NCBI GenBank assembly: GCA_013368315.1
Contig: JAACJM010000357.1
Location: 1-64,000 of the forward strand
DNA from: Tetrapyrgos nigripes
Taxonomy: Eukaryota > Basidiomycota > Agaricomycetes > Agaricales > Campanellaceae
Direction: 5' to 3'
Length of the DNA stretch: 64,000 bases
This document shows positions 10,265-21,446 of the stretch, one piece after another; positions within the stretch are counted from its first letter, which is position 1; every line of letters begins with the position of its first letter. A program made the position numbers and the translations under genes. A model generated the notes under the pieces. It worked only from the letters and a program-made list of their open reading frames with translations, made no database searches and was not told the origin of the DNA.

Positions 10265-12057
10265 TGATACACCATACAAAATTCATGTATAGAAATGCAA
10301 TTTGGTGGTTAGAAAGCTGGTTCACCACTTAATTAGTATATAAAGGACTAGAGTGAGTCCCGAACTGCTAGTTAAAGTGCTAGTGGACTAAGTGTATGTG
10401 CCAGTACAATAAAGCTAAGTACTTATGAATAGGATATGCTTATTCTAAGTCCTATGGTTGATGTGTACAGTGCTTCCACTCCATATACTATACAAAGTTC
10501 TATAAAGACTTTGTAACAAATTCCTACTATAACATGCTTAGTACCGCCAGTGTGACTCAAGGGAAAGTGAAGCCCCTATTCACAGGCAAGGAACACATCA
10601 GCTATACAACCCAGACTCTAGCACTAAATGATCACTGGTTGAGAATTGCACCATAATCAGAGAAATCAGAGGAAATTCCTAGTAACAGACTATGTCTGAA
10701 TTAGCAGTATAGTAATCAATACCTTGCTTATAAGCAAAACAGAAGGAATAGTCTTTTGAAAGACAGCAAGGAGAGATAAGTAGGACAAAGTATATATGTA
10801 TGAGTTCCTAGAAAGCTCACCTTTCATATGGTACTAAAGGGATGGACTAGCAGTGAAGGAATGAAACCCATAGTTCATTACCGTCAGTATGCAATCTAAG
10901 GAATGAGTCATAATGAGAAAGCCCCAAAAGGGTAAAGATATTTCTGAATGCAGCAGTAAGATCAGCAAGATGTGTGCCTGATGACTAAGGCATTCTTGTT
11001 GGTACAAGTGCGACTACAAAAGATATGTAGGACCTTATAGGAAGCACGACTCATCTATAAGAGAACTATGCCACTAACTGGCAGTATACTAGAAACTAGG
11101 TCTATTAACACCAAGCCTATAGTAGTGCCAGAAAAACATAAGAGGAGGAATAAGCAAAGACTACACAAGCCTATAGCAACTGATTGGTGGTAAAGGAATG
11201 TGAGTCATATGAGTGGAGCCCAGCATGGATGGTGGAGCTATGTGAGTCAGAATGACTATGGCCACCAGTTCCAGAAAGGTACCCTTAGTCAAGAGGATGA
11301 AGTGAAGGGAACATAGAAAGCCCTATGAATTTTAGATAATATTCTACATTTCCTAGATACCCTCATTAGAAGGTACCTACTTAATCTAGTAGTACTGACG
11401 AGCATGGACTGGCAGTTAGAAGGATATTTCTGTTTTCTTATGTACCTTTTAGCAGGCATTAAAAAGAAATGTAGAACTGTATAGTAGTAGCTGTGAGTAG
11501 TATAAAAGGACTAGGTATTTCTCATAGTTACTCAAGCCACATATGTAGAGTATCAGGACCACAGCAGCTCTAAGTAAGAGGGTGTGAAATACAGACAAAG
11601 CTTCTTGAAAGCCACATACTGTAGAGTATCAGTCATCTCACTAATGCAAGCTGTAGAGACTGCAAAACACAGACTAAGCTTCTACCAAATTTACTTCACT
11701 CACATTGAGTATAAACATAGTGTGTGGAATAATAGTGTTAAATTGAATTTGTTGGTTTTGTGTTACCTTTTTGTGTGTGTCCTCAGACTTGTGAAATTGG
11801 TTATAAGGCATTGGAGCCTACAAGTGTTTATTTGAAACTGTTGGTTTATACTTTGTGGACTTTATAGTCTTTGTGTGTGTTAAATTGTGAACCTGTGTGC
11901 ATTCGTGCAAAAACCCTCCCAAAAACCCCAAAAGTCCTTGTAGTACAAGTGAACTGTTGAGTATTCTGACTACTCAGAACACTCGCACTTTACAATTTGT
12001 ATAAGAGTCTTTAAGTTTGTGTTTGTTCTACACTTATGCAAAAGACACCTATTAACA
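10265..12057 (+). repeat. LTR body, family A, copy 2 (direct repeat)
   Basis: This 1.79 kb block matches 7523-9243 throughout, from TGATACACCATAC to CACCTATTAACA. It carries an extra segment of about 70 bp near 11550-11620 that partly duplicates CACATACTGTAGAGTATCAG. The TATA-like boxes are retained. Divergence from copy 1 is visible in every line, so the copies are old. It starts at the same internal LTR position as copy 1, which is odd for independent truncations. Confidence 0.7.
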
Positions 12058-12059
12058 AC

Positions 12060-12580
12060 AAGCAACTAGAAGATATGGAGCACATACTGACCTCCTGTGA
12101 ATCACTGGGCCAAGCAGTGATCTGGGAGCTGGCACAAAGACTGTGGGAACAAAAATCCCAAAAAGAATGGTACTGCCCTGAAATAGGAACAATTATAGGC
12201 ACTGCCACTGGAGAGATTAGAAATGAAGACAGAAAACCCATTCCTGGGGAGAACTGGCTCTGGAGGATACTCATAGCAGAATCTGCATACCTAATCTGGT
12301 ACAGTGTGAGCAAGTGATTGTGAATGACAACACTCTATTCTAGGAGGAAGAAATTACTAACAGATGGGCGAAGATGATCAATAAAAGGCTCAAACTTGAC
12401 GCCTGAATGACAAACAAGAAATATGAAGGAAAAACCCTCTCAAGGAAGCTCGTTGAAAACACATGGAAAGGTATCCTCCACAATGAAGCTAACCTACCCA
12501 AAAAATGCACCAATGTAGCAGGGGTTTTAGTGGGTATTGAGCAAGATTTACTAAGACAAACCAGGAATCAGGAGAGATGA
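12060..12580 (+). pseudogene. C-terminal fragment of a LINE-type (RNase H-bearing) retrotransposon protein
   Basis: The frame at 12060-12317 reads DMEHILTSCESLGQAVIWELA, then PGENWLWRILIAESAYLIW. After a break it continues as EEEITNRWAKMINKRLKLDA and, beyond a TGA, VENTWKGILHNEANLP and GVLVGIEQDL. This order (MEHIL..C..P.Q..IW, then LIW, then INRRL, then W.G.L) is what I recognise from the C-terminus of basidiomycete LINE RT/RNase H proteins. Only the last part is present. Its 5' side abuts LTR copy 2 and its 3' side is cut by the foldback element. Confidence 0.5.
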
Positions 12581-12589
12581 GGTGACTTA

Positions 12590-13870
12590 CACTGGGTGCA
12601 AACACTTGTAAATCCTCTGCTTTACTGAGGTTTTACAAGAGTATTACACCAAGCCAATCAATATGTAAGACTCCTTGTCATACATTAGTATTACAAGAGA
12701 CAGAAAAAATTAGAACAACCTTGTATGACCATTGTAAGTCATAAAGAAATACCATGGACTTTCAGTGTGACTTGCTGTCACTGTATACCCTTGGTGGATA
12801 TACTGTGGAATTACACAGGAATTTCAGGGTGACTTTTTGTCACAATATGTCATGTAGTAAGACACATAGGAAATACTGGAGTATTTCAGTGTGACAGATA
12901 ATCACAGTATGACAAACAGTAAGGCAAGAGAGATTTACAAAGGACTTACAAGGAAGCAAAATCTGCAGGAAATTTACAAAGTGACAATCAAGTCACAGTA
13001 ATACACTTGTAAGACTAGCTGTATTATGAAGGAATTACAAGAAAGATTTGCTACAAACACTGGTAAATCCTCAGCCTTACTGGAGTATTACAAGAGTATT
13101 ATGGGGAACCAATCAATATGTAAGTTGGCTTGACTTACAAGTGTATTACAAAATAGACAAAAAATGAGGACTATTCTGAAAGACCATTGTAAGCTGCAAG
13201 GACATACCATGGACTTTCAGTGTGAGGCATTGTCACAGTATAGCATTGAAGAGCATACAGTGGAATTACAAGGTGACTTTTTTGTCACAGTATGTCTTCT
13301 TGTAAAACAGAACTGAAATACCAGGGTATTTCAGTGTGAGATAATGTCACAGTAAGACAATTTGTAAACCAAGTAAAATTTACAGAGGACTTACCAGAAG
13401 GTAGAACTTGAAAGTCTTGGGTAAGACTGCTCATATTTACACTGAATTTACGGAGGGACAGCTGTGTCACAGTAATACCCTAGAAAGACTTGTGACTTTA
13501 CAAGGGAATTACAAGATGCAGGTTTTAAAAGTCTATCTCGTAAGTCTCTGGAAAAAACCTGCATGCTAAATGGAGAATATACAGTGTGACAGACTGGTCA
13601 CAGTAAGACACTTGTAAGTCACAAGACATTACAATGACTTTACTGAAAAGTGACTATTTTGTAAGTCATCATGTATATCCAATGGACTTACAAGAGACTT
13701 GTTGGATGGATTTGCAGTGCATGTCAATTAAGTAATACAGAAGGGCTTACTGAAAATTTACAGGATGTAATACAATGAATTCATTCAACCAGGTCAATTA
13801 AATGTTACTAAATATAAATAGACAGCTCAGGCTGGACTGTGTCTGCCTTGTCATCTTCGTCTGCTCAGTC
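12590..13870. repeat. left arm with arrayed subterminal motifs
   Basis: The arm carries about nine copies, roughly every 100-150 bp, of a quasi-palindrome GTGACAnnnnTGTCACAGTA (for example near 12763, 12828, 12890, 12978, 13220, 13270, 13340, 13465 and 13580) separated by TTACAAG-type repeats. Such arrays are where CACTA transposases bind. The right arm has the same motifs in mirror order. Confidence 0.7.
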
Positions 13871-15185
13871 TGTTAGGTCTGCCTTGTCTGCCTTGTCTGC
13901 CCCGTCTGCCCCATCTGTCTCATCTGCCTCGTCTGCCCTGTCTGCCTTGGGACTCATCTGCTCCCTCTGCCTTGTCTGCTTTGTCTGCTTTGTCTTCTTC
14001 GTCTGCCTCGTCTGCCTCGTCTGCCTCGTCTGCCTCGTCTGCCTCGTCTGCCTCGTCTGCCTCGTCTGCTGCGTCTGCTGCGTCTGCCTCGTCTGCTGCG
14101 TCTGCCTCGTCTTCCTTGTCTGCTGCGTCTGCCTCGTCTTCCTCGTCTGCTCCGTCTGCCTCGTCTGCCTCGTCTGCTCCATCTGCTCCATCGTCTGCTC
14201 CGTCTGCTCCGTCTGCCTCGTCTGCTGCGTCTGCCTCGTCTGCTGCGTCTGCCTCGTCTGCTGCGTCTGCCTCGTCTGCCCCGTCTGCCTCGTCTGCCTC
14301 GTCTGCTGCGTCTGCTCCGTCTGCTCCGTCTGCCTCGTCTGCCTCGTCTGCTCCGTCTGCCTTGTCTGCCTTGTCTGCTCCGTCTGCTCTGTCTGCTCCG
14401 TCTACCTCGTCTGCCTTGTCTGCTCTGTCTGCCTCATCTGCCTCGTCTGCTCCGTCTGCCTCGTCTGCCTTGGATAGACAAGGCAGACAAGGCAGATGGG
14501 GCAGACAAGGCAGACGGGGCAGACAAGGCAGACGGAGCAGACGAAGCAGACGGAGCAGACGAAGCAGACGGAGCAGACGAAGCAGACGGAGCAGACGAGG
14601 CAGACGGGGCAGACGAGGCAGACGGGGCAGACGAGGCAGACGGGGCAGACGAGGCAGACGGGGCAGACGAGGCAGACGGGGCAGACGAGGCAGACGGGGC
14701 AGACGAGGCAGACGGGGCAGACGAGGCAGACGGGGCAGACGAGGCAGACGGGGCAGACGAGGCAGACGGGGCAGACGAGGCAGACGGGGCAGACGAGGCA
14801 GACAGGGCAGACAAGGCAGACGGGGCAGACGAGGCAGACGGGGCAAACGAGGCAGACGGGGCAGACGAGGCAGACGGGGCAGACGGGGCAGACGGGGCAG
14901 ACGGGGCAGACGGGGCAGACGTAACAGACTGGGCAGACAAAGATGACAAGGCAGACAAGGCAGACAAGGCAGACAAGGCAGACAAGGCAGACAAGGCAGA
15001 CAAGGCAGACAAGGCAGACAAGGCAGACAAGGCAGACGGGGCAGACAAGGCAGACAAGGCAGACAAGGCAGATGAGGCAGACGGGGCAGACAAGGCAGAC
15101 AAGGCAGACAAGGCAGACAAGGCAGACAAGGCAGACAAGGCAGACAAGGCAGACGTAACAGACTGAGCAGACAAAGATGACAAGG
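13850..15185. repeat. palindromic 9-bp satellite array in the loop
   Basis: The left half (to about 14472) is a tandem 9-mer of the form CTCGTCTGC with TGC/TCC variants. The right half (from about 14479) is the complementary GCAGACGAG/GCAGACAAG. The turn is GTCTGCCTTG-GATAGA-CAAGGCAGAC at 14463-14488. The right half shows an 18-bp higher-order unit (GGGGCAGACGAGGCAGAC). Because the unit is 9 bp and lacks stops, long ORFs of up to 324 codons appear in all frames on both strands. They are repeat artefacts, not genes. Confidence 0.9.
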
Positions 15186-16444
15186 CAGACACAGTCCAGC
15201 CTGAGCTGTCTATTTATATTTAGTGACATTTAATTGACCTGGTTGAATGAATTCATTGTATTACATCCTGTAAATTTTCAGTAAGCCCTTCTGTATTACT
15301 TAATTGACATGCACTGCAAATCCATCCAACAAGTCTCTTGTAAGTCCATTGGATATACATGATGACTTACAAAATAGTCACTTTTCAGTAAAGTCATTGT
15401 AATGTCTTGTGACTTACAAGTGTCTTACTGTGACCAGTCTGTCACACTGTATATTCTCCATTTAGCATGCAGGTTTTTTCCAGAGACTTACAAGATAGAC
15501 TTTTAAAACCTGGATCTTGTAATTCCCTTGTAAAACCACAAGTCTTTCTAGGGTATTACTGTGACACACCTGTCCCTCTGTAAATTCAGTGTAAATATGA
15601 GCAGTCTTACTCAAAACTTTCAAGTTCTACCTTCTGGTAAGTCCTCTGTAAATTTTACTTGGTTTACAAATTGTCTTACTGTGACATTATCTCACACTGA
15701 AATACCCTGGTATTTCAGTTCTGTTTTACAAGAAGACATACTGTGACAAAAATGTCACCTTGTAATTCCACTGTATGCTCTTCAGTGCTATACTGTGACA
15801 ATGCCTCACACTGAAAGTCCATGGTATGTCCTTGCAGCTTACAATGGTCTTTCAGAATAGTCCTCATTTTTTGTCTATTTTGTAATACACTTGTAAGTCA
15901 AGCCAACTTACATATTGATTGGTTCCCCATAATACTCTTGTAATACTCCAGTAAGGCTGAGGATTTACCAGTGTTTGTAGCAAATCTTTCTTGTAATTCC
16001 TTCATAATACAGCTAGTCTTACAAGTGTATTACTGTGACTTGATTGTCACTTTGTAAATTTCCTGCAGATTTTGCTTCCTTGTAAGTTCTTTGTAAATCT
16101 CTCTTGCCTTACTGTTTGTCATACTGTGATTATCTGTCACACTGAAATACTCCAGTATTTCTTATGTGTCTTACTACATGACATATTGTGACAAAAAGTC
16201 ACTCTGAAATTCCTGTGTAATTCCACAGTATATCCACCAAGGGTATACAGTGACAGCAAGTCACACTGAAAGTCCATGGTATTTCTTTGTGACTTACAAT
16301 GGTCATACAAGGTTGTTCTATTTTTTTCTGTCTCTTGTAATACTAATGTATGACAAGGAGTCTTACATATTGATTGGCTTGGTGTAATACTCTTGTAAAA
16401 CCTCAGTAAAGCAGAGGATTTACAAGTGTTTGCACCCAGTGTTA

Positions 16445-17426
16445 TCCATGAACAATATTTTTGCGAGGGATGAGGAAACTTGTCTCAATGAATGAACTCG
16501 GTCCTACATTCACACTGGCAACTAAAGTCTATACAAACAAGTCCCACACTCAGTGCATAAAAGCATTTCCCCTTGGAGGAACTCTCCATAATTTCTCAAC
16601 TATGCCCTATATGACACCTATGCAACTGTATATAGCAACAAGGTTTAAATCCCTTGTGCCCCCGAACGCGAGCCTGAGTCAATGACCCCTTTTTCGTTGG
16701 GCAATATGGCCTCTGTGTATTCCGCAGAAACGCACCTCCAAAAAAAAAAATGCGAGCTGTAAACTACGCGCTCACGTGACTCCACAGGGCCTAGACCCTA
16801 GACCTCCCCCGAATCCCTATTCCAACGGGCTTTGTAATGATGGACCGTAAAAGGGATATGTGCAGAAATTGAATTTGCAAGTCCAATCTGCGAGGGTTAT
16901 GCGTGCATTGGACTTGCAAATTCAATTTCTGCACAAAGCCGGTTCGGACATCTACACCCCTCCTCCAAATGTTTCATTCCACACTCCTGGATTGAAACAC
17001 ATCATTACATGGCGCGTGTCAATGTCTCACTTCCTTCACTGGATCAATCCCATGTTTTGTCTGGAAACATTTCTCTTTCTCATGTTGTCCAGTCTTTATC
17101 CCTACATCCCTCATCTCTTCCTCCATCCATTCAGAAACTACTTCCCTCTCGGCAAACGTTAACCACTCTTTTGTGACCTAGGACAAGTGTGACATTTTGG
17201 ACAAACTGGGAAGCCTGTGATGTGTGACCTGCCGGATTGAAGGAAATGGTACAGTACTTCAAGGAGCCTGGCTGGATACATACATCTCTCAACCTTAGGA
17301 TGGTTAATATAGTAGCAACTTCAATACAAGTTCAAGTACTAGCAAGGACACTTGGTTAAGTATCCCTTGAGTATCCCTTCAACATTATGCATTACGTGTC
17401 GACGTATTTCCAAGCATCCGACTATT
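16445..17426. other. non-coding stretch with a perfect hairpin
   Basis: I recognise no gene here. The stretch includes an A10 run near 16741 and, at 16859-16887 and 16907-16935, perfect 29-bp inverted arms starting TGTGCAGAAATTGAATTTGC around a 19-bp loop. The hairpin looks like a very small foldback element, but no target duplication is obvious. Confidence 0.6.
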
Positions 17427-17853
17427 TCATGCGCATACCTGAAATGAAAGCAACTCCATGAGCAATCTGCCGATACATCCGTGACAAAAGCGTCTGAGTA
17501 ACTTACACCAGGAGTACCAGTGCAGCTCAATCCCTCGCAGCAAGCATTTCCAAAGATAGCGGCGCACTGTCCTCCGGCTGCTTGACACACAGAGCCGTCG
17601 GGGAGGCAATTCTGTAGAGAGTTGACGGTAAGTACTTAGAAATGCGTGCTCACTTGAATAAGCCTTGAATGCAACGTTAACTCACCCCGACAGGAATCCC
17701 TCCATTACAGATGAGTCCCGAGCAGCATTGGCTAGACGTCGTGCATGCAGCAAAGATGCCTTCGCACGTTTGGCGTTCTTGTAGTGTAGCCGCGCTCGTG
17801 ATTGATAGGAGGGGAGAGACGGCAGCGAGCAAGAGGGTGATTTCGAGCTGCAT
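17427..17853 (-). CDS. small secreted cysteine-rich protein with two knottin-like modules
   Basis: Three exons are proposed: 17686-17853, 17507-17611 and 17427-17438. The introns have GTGAGT..CTACAG and GTAAGT..TTTCAG ends and the product is 94 residues. The first 22 residues (MQLEITLLLAAVSPLLSI..) form a signal peptide. The mature part has twelve Cys in two sets of six: C30-X6-C-X5-CC-X4-C-X8-C58 and C65-X6-C-X7-CC-X4-C-X6-C93. The CC pair and spacing match the inhibitor-cystine-knot pattern, so two tandem knots are likely. The last exon adds only four codons (V-C-A-stop) and supplies the final Cys, which supports the splice choice. Function is unknown; such proteins in fungi are secreted effectors, inhibitors or wall-associated peptides. 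It has no related neighbour. Confidence 0.7.
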
Positions 17854-18600
17854 CGTGACTTCACCGGGGTTTGAGCTTGGTGCTAGGGGATGAGGAAGGG
17901 TGATGAACCGAAGGAGGCTTTATACGATCGGAGGTGGTGTTAAAATGAATCTGGCAAGATGCCTATACAACAATAAGAAAGTGGTAGACCAAAAATAACT
18001 GATTTTCCGGCTGGATGAGACCGCTGTGGTGATAATTTTCAACAGTATTTTTATTGTCCAGCGTTGTTCACTTTTACAATCATATTGATGCATGACATTG
18101 AGGATCATCTGTCTGTTTCGAACTTGATGTAGTACCATTTTGCTTTCCATGAGCTCTACTACATGTACCACTAAGTTGATAAACCATCAAGGGACGCTGG
18201 AAGTAGATGATTCTTTCCTGTCTTTTACCAGCCATCCTGATCTAAACTTTCGGTTGGAAGGCCTCAGGCATCAGGCTTGATAGGGATGATAGCTATCGTT
18301 TGAAGATCAGCTGCTCCGTATGGATAGATTGATGATCACTTCCAGAATTCACATAGAAATGAACTAAGAAAAGACTCAAACGGGGATCAGCTGTACATGT
18401 TCCGTTGAAGTTCGGATGATTGGCGCTTTCATTTCAAGTTCTAAATACCAACGTTCAACACCTCCTGTCCAAGCTGAGGCACTCTTTCTCACCAATGATC
18501 ATAAATCGTTGGCGCTGCTCTGAGTCTCCACACTGCCCTCCAACGGAAAGTTGCAAAGGGTTCACAGACCTTTTTTTTATCCTGCAGGAAGAAATGTTTT
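17854..18600. other. intergenic, nothing recognised
   Basis: This is the upstream region of the cysteine-rich gene. No TATA box, repeat or coding signal stood out beyond background. Confidence 0.5.
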
Positions 18601-19404
18601 TAGCAAGCCAGATGACCAGATACACGGACGGACTGTGCTTTCGGTCCGATTTTGGGCTTGCAACTTCACCTGGGATGCAGCACGCAACCACGCACGCAAT
18701 ATCTAATCTCTACGAACTTATCTATGACCGAGCTCCCCTGGAAGGAGGCTTGATGTCAATTTGCTGGAAGGCCCTACGCATTTCGGAGAATACTCAACCG
18801 GCCCGGTGAGCTTAGTTGGACGTTCTCGACTGCGAGACTGCGATAGAAAGTACGAAAAGAAAAACTCATGTCGTGCAGCATCTATGTAAGATGGAATGTG
18901 GAAGGTCCACAATAATTCATTGGCTTCAGGTTAGTATGCTTCGACTGGTGCACGCATCCAACATCGAGGAAATCTACCTGACAACTGTGACTGCGGGGCA
19001 ACTAGTCAGCCGGGAAATCTATAGTCGTAAAACGCACCAACGGTCGATGAAAGTATGGAAATTATGACCTAAAAGAGGATTGACGAGTAAACGAGGTAAA
19101 TTCTGTCAGGAACTTATGAAAAGCGACCTAAGGGACGAAGGCTGCGGAATATCCAAGACGAGCGCTAGCGCCCGAACATTTGAACGTTGAAAATGGGTAT
19201 GTGAGCCAAGATTCCGACAAGGGAGGATGGTGAAACCGTACACGTAGCCACCGGAACAATCTTTCATAGCTAGGTTAATCGAGGTCGACATACCTTAAGC
19301 TAGTCTAATCCTTAGGCAGAGATGAATATCACTTTGTAAACAAGCGATAGAACGCTTAAACCGGTTCATGGACCGGGGAGATCTCAGATCTGCAACTTAG
19401 AGGA

Positions 19405-19596
19405 TTACCCATTTGTCGTTGTGAAAAGAGACCTGTCTGACTGCCATATCTCCTGTTTTCTGTCCTCGTCAATGAGAAGGGGTGTCGTCAAGCGACTCGG
19501 ATGAAAAGGAGTCAGCGAGTTACCTTCAAATTATCCGCCGGAGTGTATATGATGGTGAGATTATCTTTCTTGTTACCAGAGGAAAACCTTAGTAAA
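19405..19596 (-). pseudogene. partial copy of CCDC25 exons 4-5 with their intron
   Basis: This segment matches 22888-23050 of the intact CCDC25 homologue, including TGCCATATCTCCTGTTTTCT and TCCGCCGGAGTGTATATGAT, and keeps the intervening intron although its sequence has changed. Retention of the intron shows a DNA-level duplication rather than a retrocopy. No other CCDC25 exons are present here. Confidence 0.8.
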
Positions 19597-19852
19597 AAAT
19601 AACACGCCTATCGACCAACTACCGCCTCGCACACCGACTCCTATTCCTGGTTTTACAAGTATTCTAGGCGCGTTGACTGTTAGGGTTTTTCTCCAGGCCT
19701 AGTTTGGGCCTAGTGAAAGATAAAGTTATAAATCTATACGGATATACTGCTTCTCTTCCTCAAATTTACACATCTCTCCACCGACGTTGCAACTGCCGTC
19801 CTCTCCATAACCCACCTCTCGTTATAATCCTATAATCAATCGCTAGTCAACA

Positions 19853-20160
19853 ATGTCCGGAAAGAGCGATTCAATCACTTCTCTCTTGTGCAAGTGGTAC
19901 ATGAAGAGTTGGGGGTTCAGTGGGTTATATCATATGCTGGAAAAGGAAGTTTTGTGTGTATGGTCAGCACAAATCATACTTTTCAAGTTCCTATCCATGC
20001 TTGCCACTGGCACTTGAGCGCTCTCCGCCTTACAGTTTGTTTCCATCAAGCCATCCTCACGAAATCGTCGTCCTGAAACGTCCACTGCTTTCTGAAAGAC
20101 GTCTGCTACAGGCAGAGTCCCTTCAAAAGTCTTGTCTGCTTAATGTCCAATACTAGATGA
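19853..20160 (+). pseudogene. degraded copy of the MSGKS gene
   Basis: The start codon context and first codons (MSGKSDSITSLL) match the gene at 21447, and the TATA-side sequence is similar. The middle is deleted: codon 13 runs directly into sequence equivalent to the 3' part of the other copy (ATGAAGAGTTGGGGGTTCAG). Presumed non-functional. Confidence 0.5.
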
Positions 20161-21251
20161 TTATCTCGTCCGTTTACGCCGTACCATTTACGTACGATGT
20201 ATTGGGAATGTTGGGACGAGTCAGCGATCTTCGGAGTCATGAACGTTAAAAATGGGTGTGAGCCAAGTGTCCGACAAGGAAGGACGGTGAAACCGTACGC
20301 GATGATTCAGAGTAGGCTTACCGAGGTGAGGGTGCACATTACACTGCGCTTCAGGTCAGATTTTGGGGCGTGTACGTTGACATCTTTCGCTCTTGTCAAG
20401 GTTGTAGTACGTACCTTGAATGGAGCACGCAACACGCACACAATTTCATCTAGTAATCTCCAAACTTCTCGAGCTCATCTGAAGGCATGGATTCAAATTG
20501 CTACCAGGCCGCTGCGCATTTAGGAGAATACTCAACCGGTGGGTTTTTTACTTGGCATTCTGAACTGCGAAAGAAAGCACGACAAGAAAGAAAGAAGCCT
20601 CATGTTGCGCAGCTTCAATGTACGGTGGAGTGCGGAAGGTCCACGATAATTGATTACATTAAGAGTAAGCTTCGACTAGTGCACGCGCCCAACATCGAGA
20701 AAATGTAAGTGGAAATCGCAACTGCGGCGCGACTCGTCAGTTGGAAAATCTACTATCGTCAAACGCACCAAGGGTCGATGAGAGTATGGAATTTGTGACC
20801 TAGTAGATAGACTACGAGTTCCCCCGCAGCCGAAACTAGGTCAGCAGCAGTAAAATTTGTCAGGAATTTGCGAAATGAAGAGCGACCTGAGGAACCAATG
20901 ACTGCGGAACCTCCGGGGTGAGCGCTAGCGCCCGGGCAGTATCCCAGCTTGAAAATATCCGTCAAGGTGTGTAGAAGGGGTAATTTACCTAGAAAAGTTT
21001 ATAATGGGTAAAAAAACATATGATACTCACTGTTCACACCTGAGACCGTAGTAGTGCGCATAAGACGGATGGGCAAAGGGTTGCCAGAAATGTCAAAAGA
21101 CTCAGAGTCGTAAGCGTATGTGGCTCGGTCCCGCTGTTGGCCCCTTGCTGCGTCATCAAAATGAATTAGGGCATGGTGACTAGTCCCACAAGCGCGTTGA
21201 CCCGTATAGTTTGCTTGGGTTAGGGTTTTTCCCTCTAGGGCTACTGAAATC

Positions 21252-21259
21252 GTATAAAA
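21252..21259 (+). promoter_or_regulatory. TATA box of the MSGKS gene
   Basis: CGTATAAAAGC lies about 190 bp upstream of the proposed ATG at 21447, in sequence shared with the duplicated unit. Confidence 0.5.
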
Positions 21260-21446
21260 GCTGGACGACGAGAGGAGCTGTCAGCACCATTCAGATACAG
21301 TTTGAGTCCTCGCTCACCGACTTCTAAGTCTGTACGGTTATACGACTACACTGCCCCTCTTCCTCGAACTTATACATCTCTCTACCGACATCGCCATCTT
21401 CTCTCCATACCCCACATCTCGTTGCCATCCTATAAACCAGTCAACA

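Larger units (their letters stand above)
12590..16441. mobile_element. 3.85 kb foldback (hairpin) CACTA-like element
   Basis: The ends are CACTGGGTGCAAACACTTGT and its exact reverse complement, flanked on both sides by TTA (12587-12589 and 16442-16444). The left arm (12590 to about 13870) and right arm (about 15165 to 16441) are near-identical inverted copies over roughly 1.27 kb. The middle is a 9-bp satellite that is itself inverted about its centre near 14475. CACTG termini, a 3-bp duplication and many subterminal motif copies point to the CACTA (EnSpm/CMC) superfamily, but no transposase is encoded. The element must move in trans or be a self-folding derivative. It interrupts the LINE fragment. 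Confidence 0.8.
18600..20240. repeat. segmental duplication, unit 1
   Basis: The unit resembles 20330-22130 in order and sequence. Shared markers are GGAGAATACTCAACCGG (18784/20523), TGCGGAAGGTCCAC-type sequence (about 18899/20631), AAACGCACCAA..GGTCGATGA (19028/20760), GAGCGCTAGCGCCC (19159/20920), GTTAGGGTTTTT (19680/21220) and the start ATGTCCGGAAAGAGCGA (19853/21447). Divergence is considerable. Unit 1 also contains a fragment of the CCDC25 gene that unit 2 lacks. Confidence 0.65.

Noticed and set aside
13839..15229. Long ORFs (up to 324 codons) encoding SAS/PRL/RGR/QTR/VCL repeats on both strands
   Set aside because: They are translations of a stop-free 9-bp satellite. All frames on both strands are open at once, so length carries no coding evidence.
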